DNA of 12,954 nt, taken from positions 1-12,954 of the forward strand of contig CAZMGG010000149.1 of the NCBI GenBank assembly GCA_964565715.1, written 5' to 3'. This DNA comes from CAZMGG01 sp964565715. GTDB taxonomy: Bacteria; Planctomycetota; UBA1135; UBA2386. Below the pieces are notes generated by a model. The model was given only the letters and a program-made list of their open reading frames with translations, was not told the DNA's origin and made no database searches. Of this stretch, positions 6,422 to 12,766 are shown piece by piece (the stretch's first letter is position 1; every line of letters begins with the position of its first letter). The position numbers and the translations under genes were made by a program.

Positions 6422-7546
6422 TCAGCAGAAGCGCTCGGCCAGCCGGTTCAGCGCGATGATGCCGCGCTCGAGGGTGGCGTCGTCGGCGGCGAACGACAGC
6501 CGGAAGTGCGTGTCGCGCCGGCTGAACGACTTGCCCGGCACCACCAGCAGCTTCTCCTGCACGGCGGCCTCCAGGAACTCGTCGCCGCCGACCCCGCCCG
6601 GCAGGCCCGGGAACGCGTAGAACGAGCCCTCCGGCGGGTGCAGGCCGTAGGCCGGATGCAGCCCGGCGGCGATCCGATCGCGCTTGTGCCGGTAGTCGAT
6701 CCGGTGCTGCGACAGGTCGACGTCGAAGGCCGCCGCCAGCACCGCGTGCTGCAGCGGCGTCGGCGCGCAGACGAAGGTGAACTGCTGCAGCGTCTTCATC
6801 GCGTCCAGCAGCTGCCGCGGCCCGGCGGCCCAGCCGAGCCGCCAGCCCGGGACGCCCCAGGTCTTGCTGAAGCCGCCGAGCTGCACGACGCGCTCGGCCC
6901 AGCGCACCGGCGAGGCATAGTCGCCCTCGTAGACGAACTGGTCGTAGATCTCGTCGCTGACCACGAACGCGCCCCGGCGGTTGGCGATCTCGCACACCGC
7001 CTGCACCTCCGCCGCCGTGAGCACGCCGCCGGTCGGGTTGCTGGGCGAGTTCAGGAACACGACCTTGGTGCGGTCGGTGACCAGTGCGGCGATCTCGTCG
7101 GGGTCGATCCGGAACCGCTGCCCCGGCTGGTCCGGATACGTGCTGTACCACTTGATCGTCGCCGAGCAGAGGTTGGCGAGGTGGCGGTACATCATGAAGC
7201 CCGGATCGGGCAGCAGGATCTCGTCGCCGGGGTCGAGCAGGCTCTGGAAGGTCAGCACGAGCCCGCCGGACACCCCCGCGGTCACCAGGCTGGACTCCAG
7301 CCGGCGGCCGTGCCGCGCCTCGACCCGCTGCAGGATCCGCTCGTTCAGCTCCGGCAGGCCCTGGGTCAGCGTGTAGCGGTGATGCCCGGCGCGCAGCGCC
7401 TGCACCGCCGCCTCGACCAGTTCCGCCGGCGGGTCGTAGTCGGCCTGCCCGATCGACAGGTTGATCGGGTCCTGCATGCTCGCCATCAACTCGAACATGC
7501 GGCGGATGCCGCTGGGTTCGAGGCGACGAACGCGTTCGGAGAGCAC
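6422..7546 (-). CDS. PLP-dependent aminotransferase, class I/II (aspartate aminotransferase family)
   Basis: The 374-residue product is a fold-type I aminotransferase. Visible landmarks are: LSIGQADYDPP at 30-40 (substrate-binding loop), YTLTQGLPELNE (58-69), N170 in NSPSNPTGG (cofactor O3' contact), D198 and Y201 in VSDEIYDQF (pyridine N and O3'), the Schiff-base lysine K228 in GGFSKTWGVPGWR, R236 for the phosphate, and C-terminal R349 in HFRLSFA for the substrate carboxylate. The donor/acceptor pair cannot be told from sequence alone. The open frame extends upstream to 7882 through the small basic protein gene, but family-like sequence begins at LSERVRRLEPSGIRRMFELM. I therefore start at the GTG at 7546, 22 bases after the preceding stop. 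No Shine-Dalgarno is visible, so this start is an inference. queE follows after 7 bases. Confidence 0.9.
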   Translation of the reverse strand: MLSERVRRLEPSGIRRMFELMASMQDPINLSIGQADYDPPAELVEAAVQALRAGHHRYTLTQGLPELNERILQRVEARHGRRLESSLVTAGVSGGLVLTFQSLLDPGDEILLPDPGFMMYRHLANLCSATIKWYSTYPDQPGQRFRIDPDEIAALVTDRTKVVFLNSPSNPTGGVLTAAEVQAVCEIANRRGAFVVSDEIYDQFVYEGDYASPVRWAERVVQLGGFSKTWGVPGWRLGWAAGPRQLLDAMKTLQQFTFVCAPTPLQHAVLAAAFDVDLSQHRIDYRHKRDRIAAGLHPAYGLHPPEGSFYAFPGLPGGVGGDEFLEAAVQEKLLVVPGKSFSRRDTHFRLSFAADDATLERGIIALNRLAERFC

Positions 7547-7568
7547 GTCGGAGAGGGCCGGGCGCCGG

Positions 7569-7847
7569 CTACTTCTTCTTGGCGTCCTTGCCGGCGCCCG
7601 CGTCCTTCGCCGGCGCGGCGGCGGCCGGAGCGGCGGCCGGGGCAGCGGCGCCCTCGGCCGGCTTGTCCTCGGCCTTCTTCTTGGTCTTGGTCTTGAAGCG
7701 GGTCCGCACCTTCGGCAGCCCCTCGACCTCGTCGCCGCCCTTCCACCTGCCGACCTTCTGCAGGGCGACGATGCGCTCCATGCGGGTCCAGACGTTGCGT
7801 TCGCCGGCGGTGCCGCGGGAAACCTTGAGACTGCTGTGGATCGACAT
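7569..7847 (-). CDS. Small basic protein of the PVC-type family (TIGR04137-like)
   Basis: This 92-residue protein belongs to the 'small basic protein' family known from Planctomycetes, Verrucomicrobia and Chlamydiae, whose role is not established to my knowledge. The conserved core is clear: MSIHSSLKV at 1-9, ERNVWTRMERI at 16-26, VGRWKGGDEVEGLPKVR at 32-48, then a basic FKTKTKKK stretch (51-58). Typical members are about 50-70 residues. Here a 30-residue tail of Ala, Pro and Lys ends in KDAKKK, much like tails of nucleic-acid-binding proteins. The ATG at 7845-7847 is fixed by the conserved N-terminus although no Shine-Dalgarno is present; instead a GC hairpin lies 8 bases upstream of the start. 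It precedes the aminotransferase and queE genes on the same strand. It is the strongest lineage marker in the window. Confidence 0.85.
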   Translation of the reverse strand: MSIHSSLKVSRGTAGERNVWTRMERIVALQKVGRWKGGDEVEGLPKVRTRFKTKTKKKAEDKPAEGAAAPAAAPAAAAPAKDAGAGKDAKKK

Positions 7848-7855
7848 GGCGGGAA

Positions 7856-7873
7856 CGGCGCCACCCGGCGCCG
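7856..7873 (-). promoter_or_regulatory. GC hairpin just upstream of the small basic protein start
   Basis: A 7-bp perfect stem (CGGCGCC with GGCGCCG) and a 4-base loop lies between the SPOR-like gene's stop and the small basic protein's ATG, about 8 bases before the ATG on the - strand. There is no T run after it, so it is a poor intrinsic terminator. It would form within the 5' leader of the small basic protein mRNA, where it could act on translation or mark a processed 5' end. Confidence 0.35.
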
Positions 7874-7896
7874 GGGCTGCAAAAGGGGCGGGGAGT

Positions 7897-8607
7897 CTAC
7901 CGGAGGACCACGGCCAGGGGCCAGTCCTTCGTGGTCTTTCTGGTGCTCTCGAACTCCGGCACCGCCGGCAGGGCGGGCACCGCCAGCAGCCGGTCCCGCA
8001 GGGTCCGGGCCTGGGCCGGCCCGTCGTAGTAGGCCACCGTCAGCCAGGCGGCGCCGCTGCCGTCCTGGTGCCAGTAGGGCCGGGCGCTCGCCACACCGTT
8101 GCGCTGCAGGTGGGCGGCGAGGTCGAAGGCCTTCTGCCGGTTGCCATCCCCGAACACGGTGAGGAAGAAGACCTGGTTGGTCAGCGGGGCGAGGTCGGCT
8201 CCGTCGAGACCGCCGGGCGCGGCCTTGGGCCCGCCGTCGATCGGCCCGGGCCGCACCGGCTCGGACCGGCCCGGATCCTGCTGGCCCGGGCCAGCGCGCA
8301 GGGCCGCGTTGGCGGTCATCGGGAAGGCGTCCCCCAGCAGGTAGCCCACGCCCAGGCAGACGAACGCGATGCCGGCCAGCGCCACGCCCGACAGCCGGAT
8401 CGTCCGCCCGCCGCCGCTGGCCCGGGCGCCCCGGCCCACGTCCGTGCGCGAACCGCCGAACAGCGACCGCGCGGCGCGGACCACGCTACCCAGGGCGCCG
8501 CCGACCACGCCGGTGCCGCCGCCACTGCCGGACCGCCGGCTCGACCCACCCCGTCCCTTGCCGCGGGACTGGAGCAGACTGAAGAGATCGCTCGCCTTGC
8601 GCGCCAC
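7897..8607 (-). CDS. Membrane-anchored protein with SPOR-like C-terminal domain
   Basis: This 236-residue protein has a basic, Gly/Ser/Arg-rich cytoplasmic N-terminus (1-70), one transmembrane segment at about 72-92 (LSGVALAGIAFVCLGVGYLLG), a Pro/Gly-rich linker (100-140) and a small C-terminal domain (145-220). That domain reads like a SPOR repeat: VFFLTVFGD, then an Ala-containing helix (KAFDLAAHLQRNGV), a second strand (AAWLTVAYYDG) and a second helix (ARTLRDRLLAV). SPOR domains bind denuded peptidoglycan, often at division sites, so an envelope role is likely if the fold is right; the match is by pattern, not alignment. The GTG start at 8607 is well supported by a strong GGGAGGG motif five bases upstream (8613-8619 on +). 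It lies 195 bases after the TPR protein gene and 49 bases before the small basic protein. Confidence 0.78.
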   Translation of the reverse strand: MARKASDLFSLLQSRGKGRGGSSRRSGSGGGTGVVGGALGSVVRAARSLFGGSRTDVGRGARASGGGRTIRLSGVALAGIAFVCLGVGYLLGDAFPMTANAALRAGPGQQDPGRSEPVRPGPIDGGPKAAPGGLDGADLAPLTNQVFFLTVFGDGNRQKAFDLAAHLQRNGVASARPYWHQDGSGAAWLTVAYYDGPAQARTLRDRLLAVPALPAVPEFESTRKTTKDWPLAVVLR

Positions 8608-8612
8608 TGATG

Positions 8613-8619
8613 CCCTCCC
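8613..8619 (-). promoter_or_regulatory. Strong Shine-Dalgarno site that fixes the GTG start of the SPOR-like gene
   Basis: GGGAGGG on the - strand ends five bases before the GTG at 8605-8607. Most genes in this window lack such a site, so it stands out and decides the start. Confidence 0.6.
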
Positions 8620-8753
8620 GCGCCGTCACCGGCGCTCGGAATTCGCCTGGAGGCGGGAGCCGGGAACGCGACGCCGGGCCCGCCTGGAAAACGTCTGGAA
8701 CCGCCTGCGATGCGCCGCCCTGACCGACCGCGACGCCGGCGGCGAGACTAGCG

Positions 8754-8772
8754 ACGCGCGTGCGTGCGCGCA
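8754..8772. other. 19-base alternating purine-pyrimidine tract
   Basis: From 8754 to 8772 every base alternates purine/pyrimidine, with CG and TG steps predominating. Such tracts can adopt left-handed Z-DNA under negative supercoiling. It lies in the 195-base non-coding gap (8608-8802) between the TPR protein and the SPOR-like gene. Apart from this tract and a hairpin near 8790, I see no gene, clear promoter or repeat in that gap. Confidence 0.4.
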
Positions 8773-8784
8773 ACCGTTCGGCCG

Positions 8785-8798
8785 ACGGCAAGTGCCGT
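8785..8798 (-). terminator. Hairpin after the TPR protein stop codon
   Basis: ACGGC and GCCGT form a 5-bp stem with a 4-base loop, four bases past the stop codon of the TPR protein on the - strand. No T tract follows. Position suggests transcript-end formation or 3' stabilisation, but the structure is weak. Confidence 0.3.
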
Positions 8799-8802
8799 GC
8801 GA

Positions 8803-11628
8803 TCAGCCACCCGCCGTCTTCCGCAGCAACTGCAAGGCTTGCGGGTCGGCCTCGTCGCCGGGCGCCGCGAGGAATTCGCGCGCCAGCTGCACGGCCTCGT
8901 CCTGGCGACCGAGCTGCTGCAGGTTGAGCACGCGCAACGCCACCTGCCGGCTGGCGTCGAGACCGTGCCGTCGCTGGCCGTCGATGGCCTGCACCAGCAG
9001 CCGGTCCACCTCCTGCCGGTCGGCGCCCTGGCGCGGCTGCAGCACCGTCGCCAGCAGCCAGGCCGCCCAGTGGGCGGCGGGATCGAGCTGCAGGCAGCGG
9101 CGGAAGCACCGCTCGGCGGTGGCCGCATCGCCCTGCTGCAGCGCCGTCACGCCCTCCTTCTCCAGCCGCCGCCACTCGTTCTGCAGGATCTGCCGCACCG
9201 CGTCGGTCGGCAGGTCCGCGGGCGCGAGTTCCAGGAAGCGCAGGAACGCGTCGTCGGCGGCCTCCCGTTCCCTGCCGAGCCAGAGCTCGTAGCCGAGATC
9301 GCGCCAGGTCTCCGCCAGCATGCGCTGCAGGTCCTCCTGGCCGGGGAACGCCAGGCGCGCCCGCTCCAGGTGCCCGATCGCCTCGCGCCACTGCCGCTGC
9401 TCGCGGCACATGCGGGCGCGCAGGATGTCGGCCTTGGGCTCGTCCGGATTCCACTTCAGGGCGCGGGCCAGCAGCGCCTCGAGTTCGGCGTGCGAGCGCG
9501 TGCCCATCGACAGCGCCTTGCCCATCAGCAGGTTCGACAGCACCCGGGCGGCGCCGCGATCCCGCGGCCGCGCCTGCACGTAGGCCTCCATGTGCTGGAT
9601 CGCATCGTCGGTGCGACCCTGGCCGGCCAGCGCCAGCGCCAGCCATTGCCGCAGCCGCGGCTCGGCCGGCCGCTGCACGAGGCCCATGCGCGCGTACTTC
9701 TCGGCCTCGGTGAAGAGCTGGCTCTGGTGCAGCAGTTCGGCGGCGTTGACGTAGGCCTCGACGTCCAGCGGCGCCGCGGCGATCGCCCGGCGGAAGTGGG
9801 CCAGGGCCTGCAGCCGGTTGCCGCGCGCGTATTCCCAGGCCCCCATCACCCGGTTGAGCAGCGGATCCTCGGGCGCCCGGGTCAGGGCGGCCTGCAGCGC
9901 CGCCATGGCCTGCACGGCCCGCGGATGGTCGGCGAGGCCCGCCGCCGCCGGCCCCACCTCCGCCAGCACCTGCTCGAGCCAGACCTGGGCGCGCAGGCCG
10001 ACCAGCACCGGCGCGTCCGGCACCAGCTGCTCCGCCTCGGCCAGCGCCGCCGCCGCCGCCTCGCGGCGTTCGGCCAGCCGGCGGCACTGGTAGACGTCGA
10101 GCAGGGCGTGGAGCTGCAGTTGCCGCGCCGCCGGCGACGCCGGCAGTTCGCGGGCCGCCGCCAGGGCCTGCTCGGCGTGGGCCACCGCCGCCTCGTAGCG
10201 ACCCTCGGGCAGGGCGATCGCCAGCAGCGCCCGCTCGGCGCGCAGCCGGTGCTGCGGGAACGTCGCCTCGGCGCTGGCCTGGGCCAGCAGTTCCCTGGCC
10301 TCGCTGCCGGCCTGCGCCTCGCCGGCGGCGGCGCGCCCCAGCAGGTGCTCGGCCAGGTTGATCCGCGCCACGGCGTTCTGCGGCGCGACGGCGAGGCTGG
10401 CGCGCCACACCGCCTCGCTGCCGGCGAACACCTGGCTGCGCTCGTGGCAGAGCCAGCCCAGCGGCACCAGCAGCAGCATGCCGACCACGACACCGAGGCG
10501 GCCGAGGCCGACCACGGTCAGCGCCGCGCCCGGCAGCGCCAGGTACAGGTAGCGGTCCGCCGCGGGGACGTTCGACGCCGGATAGACGGTGTTGAACGGC
10601 AGCAGCGCCAGCAGCAGCAGCAGCACGCCGAGCCCGGCCTGCCGCCAGCGCGAACGCCACAGCGCGTGGCCGAGGAACAGCAGCACGGCCAGCACGCCCA
10701 GCCCCGGCAGCAGCGCCTGCCGGAACGCCGCGAACGTCGTCTCCGGGTGCAGCACGTTGAGCTGCAGCGGCGCGGCGATCGTCTGCAGGTAGTGCAGCAG
10801 CGCGCCGGGCGCCTGGGTCATCCGCTGGCTGGTGACCTCCTGCACGAGCGTGCCCTCGGCCGCGGCCAGGAGCTGATGGTGCCAGGCGATCGGCACGGTC
10901 ACCGCCAGCAGCACCAGCGGCGCCAGCCAGCGGCGGCGGGCGCCGCCGACGTAGGCGCAGCAGGCGGCGGCCAGCAGCGGCAGCACCACCGCGGTGGCCT
11001 TGCTGTACATGGCCAGCACGCCGCAGGCCGCCACCAGCAGCAGCATGGCGAAGCTGGCACGGAAGGCGAGGCGCACCGAGGCCCACAACGCCAGGAACAC
11101 GAACAACCCGCTCAGCACGTCCTTGCGGCTGCTCACCCACGCCACCGATTCGCACAGCGCCGGATGCAGCAGGAACAGCAGACCGGCCACGTGCGCCGGC
11201 AGCGCCCGCAGGCCCATCGCCAGCAGCCAGCGCACCATGACGAAGCCGCCGAGCGCGTGCAGCAGCAGCGAGACCAGGTGCGGACCGGTCGGGTCGCCGC
11301 CGAACAGGCGGTAGTCGAGGTAGAGCGACAGGTGGCTCACCGGCAGGTAGACGTTGGCGATCGTCTGCCGCGGGTCGAGGATCGCCTGCCAGCCGCCCTC
11401 GCGGAACTCCGGGTTGTCGGGCCCGAAGAACAGGTTGTCGTCGAAGTTGAGGAAACCGGCGGTCAGCAGGTGCGGCAGGTAGACCGCCACCGCCAGCAGG
11501 CAGAGCAGCAGCGTCGGCCAGCGCGGCGCCGCGGTGGGCAGGGGCTCCATCCAGGAACCGCGCAGGGCGCGGGAGTCGATGGGCTCGAAGTTCGGCTGCG
11601 GCTCGGGATGCAGGGGTCGACTCGCCAT
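8803..11628 (-). CDS. TMTC-like polytopic membrane protein: GT-C glycosyltransferase-type N-terminus with long TPR tail
   Basis: This 941-residue protein has a short soluble N-terminus (1-36), a polytopic membrane part (about 37-395, roughly ten hydrophobic segments) and a TPR-rich soluble part (about 405-941). The first extracytoplasmic loop carries FLNFDDNLFF with D63-D64, the acidic motif expected of GT-C enzymes that use a polyprenyl-phosphate sugar. SSRKDVLSGLFVFLALWA (166-183), MYSKATAVVLPLL and DRYLYLALPG (358-367) are typical of the bacterial relatives of TMTC O-mannosyltransferases. The C-terminal half is a long series of paired Ala/Leu-rich helices with TPR-like spacing. The predicted role is transfer of a sugar to envelope proteins, with the TPRs choosing partners; neither donor nor acceptor is visible. 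The ATG at 11628 is chosen because the upstream frame is a non-conserved Arg/Ser stretch; no Shine-Dalgarno is seen. It is divergent from the oxygenase gene. Confidence 0.85.
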   Translation of the reverse strand: MASRPLHPEPQPNFEPIDSRALRGSWMEPLPTAAPRWPTLLLCLLAVAVYLPHLLTAGFLNFDDNLFFGPDNPEFREGGWQAILDPRQTIANVYLPVSHLSLYLDYRLFGGDPTGPHLVSLLLHALGGFVMVRWLLAMGLRALPAHVAGLLFLLHPALCESVAWVSSRKDVLSGLFVFLALWASVRLAFRASFAMLLLVAACGVLAMYSKATAVVLPLLAAACCAYVGGARRRWLAPLVLLAVTVPIAWHHQLLAAAEGTLVQEVTSQRMTQAPGALLHYLQTIAAPLQLNVLHPETTFAAFRQALLPGLGVLAVLLFLGHALWRSRWRQAGLGVLLLLLALLPFNTVYPASNVPAADRYLYLALPGAALTVVGLGRLGVVVGMLLLVPLGWLCHERSQVFAGSEAVWRASLAVAPQNAVARINLAEHLLGRAAAGEAQAGSEARELLAQASAEATFPQHRLRAERALLAIALPEGRYEAAVAHAEQALAAARELPASPAARQLQLHALLDVYQCRRLAERREAAAAALAEAEQLVPDAPVLVGLRAQVWLEQVLAEVGPAAAGLADHPRAVQAMAALQAALTRAPEDPLLNRVMGAWEYARGNRLQALAHFRRAIAAAPLDVEAYVNAAELLHQSQLFTEAEKYARMGLVQRPAEPRLRQWLALALAGQGRTDDAIQHMEAYVQARPRDRGAARVLSNLLMGKALSMGTRSHAELEALLARALKWNPDEPKADILRARMCREQRQWREAIGHLERARLAFPGQEDLQRMLAETWRDLGYELWLGREREAADDAFLRFLELAPADLPTDAVRQILQNEWRRLEKEGVTALQQGDAATAERCFRRCLQLDPAAHWAAWLLATVLQPRQGADRQEVDRLLVQAIDGQRRHGLDASRQVALRVLNLQQLGRQDEAVQLAREFLAAPGDEADPQALQLLRKTAGG

Positions 11629-11640
11629 TGCGGGGCGCGG

Positions 11641-11646
11641 ACTATA
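11641..11646 (-). promoter_or_regulatory. Possible -10 element for the TPR protein gene
   Basis: TATAGT on the - strand (five of six matches to TATAAT) lies 12 bases before the ATG at 11628. It is a rare AT-rich island in this DNA. No -35 match is found 16-18 bases upstream. If used, the transcript would start only a few bases before the ATG, in keeping with the missing Shine-Dalgarno. It sits within the 181-base divergent region 11629-11809, where I see no other clear feature. Confidence 0.3.
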
Positions 11647-11809
11647 GCAGGCCGCCCATGGTGCACAGGTGACCAGGTTCGCCGGACGCGGAGTCCTGCT
11701 GCCGCCCTCGACCCGATCCCGCCGCCGCGCGGCCAGCGAACCGCTGCGCCGCCGCGCCGTGCTGCACGGCCACCTGCTGCCGGGTCCCCCTCCGGCCGCC
11801 GATCCGCCC

Positions 11810-12766
11810 ATGACAACGGCGGTCTGGGACCGGGCCGAGGCGCGGTTCGTCGCCGCCGCGCTGGGCAAGGCCCGGCACGCCCACCGGCGCCCGATCGCGG
11901 CCTCGCTGGCCATGTTCGGCCGGCTGCGTCGCGGCGCGCCGTTCCTCGCCGAGATCGAACGCCGCCTCTGGGACGCGGCCGGCTTCCGCTACGCCGGCAG
12001 CACCATCGACCACGCCGATCCCCGCGAGATCGAGCGGATCTTCGTCGACGCCGTGCAGGGCCGCGCCGTGCGCACAAGCGACCTGACCCTGCGGTTGTCG
12101 TGGATCGCCGCCGACGAACGGGACGACTCGCTGCGGCTCCGCGCGTCCTACGGCTTCGAGCAGACCCACGACTGGCTCACGCCCGACGAAGCGCGCGCGG
12201 CGGCGTCCGATGCCCTGTTCGCGCGGCTGTTCCCGGAGGCGGCGCTGCTGGCGGAGTGCCGGGCCGTGCGGGCGCTGCTGGCGGCGGCGCTGCCCGGGCC
12301 GGTGCGGCTCTCCGAGCGCATCGCCTACAACAACGCGCCCGGCGGCGGCGCCCTCTTCCACCACGACGCCGATCCCGGCCAGCTCGGCGTGGTGTTCGCG
12401 CAGCTCGCCGGCCGCACCGCCTGGCTCGCCGCCAGCACCGACACGCTGCTCGGAGCCCTGGTGCGGAGCGGGGTGACCGGGACCCGCCGGACCGCAGGGT
12501 CCATCCTGCGCCGGGCCGAGACCGATCGGCAGGCGCGGGCCGCGCTCGACGAGGACCCGCGGCTCACCGCGGCGCTGGCGGCGGCGGGCTGCCTGTTCGT
12601 GCTGGGGCCCGGCGATGCCATCGTGCTGCCGAGCCCCGACCCGGACCGGACCTGCTGGCACTCGGTCTTCGCCCTGGGCCGGCGGCCGAGCCTCGCCCAC
12701 AGCTTCGGGATCTTCCCGGCCGCGGTGGCACCGCCGGCGGACGGGCGGTACGAGAAGGGGCGATGA
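11810..12766 (+). CDS. Putative cupin/JmjC-like Fe(II)-dependent oxygenase
   Basis: The 318-residue product resembles the cupin-fold Fe(II)/2-oxoglutarate oxygenases (cupin_8/JmjC type) in its second half. A candidate metal motif HxD lies at H184-H-D186 in ALFHHDADPGQLGVVFAQLAGRTAWLA; the family pattern is an HxD followed some 15 residues later by a G-x-K/R-x-W-like strand. A second strand pair, LGPGDAIVLPSPDP, leads to a candidate third ligand H284 (TCWHSVFALG) and then R292 before SLAHSFGIF. The N-terminal 150 residues are helical and unrecognised. Substrate unknown. I start at the ATG at 11810; an upstream GTG at 11669 would add 47 Arg/Pro-rich residues with no pattern. Neither has a clear Shine-Dalgarno. 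The stop overlaps the next ATG (ATGA), so it is likely coupled to the downstream gene. Moderately sure of the fold, unsure of activity. Confidence 0.7.
   Translation: MTTAVWDRAEARFVAAALGKARHAHRRPIAASLAMFGRLRRGAPFLAEIERRLWDAAGFRYAGSTIDHADPREIERIFVDAVQGRAVRTSDLTLRLSWIAADERDDSLRLRASYGFEQTHDWLTPDEARAAASDALFARLFPEAALLAECRAVRALLAAALPGPVRLSERIAYNNAPGGGALFHHDADPGQLGVVFAQLAGRTAWLAASTDTLLGALVRSGVTGTRRTAGSILRRAETDRQARAALDEDPRLTAALAAAGCLFVLGPGDAIVLPSPDPDRTCWHSVFALGRRPSLAHSFGIFPAAVAPPADGRYEKGR

Noticed and set aside
7547..7882. Extension of the aminotransferase to a start at 7882
   Set aside because: It would run across the whole small basic protein gene and adds only Arg/Pro/Ser-rich sequence; family-like sequence begins at about 7546.
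8486..11155. 889-codon - strand frame overlapping the TPR protein
   Set aside because: It is a frame-shifted shadow of the TPR protein, made of Ala/Gly/Arg runs without membrane or TPR pattern.
11669..11809. GTG start at 11669 for the oxygenase-like gene
   Set aside because: It adds a non-conserved-looking Arg/Pro stretch in what is better read as a divergent promoter region; the ATG at 11810 is preferred, though not proven.
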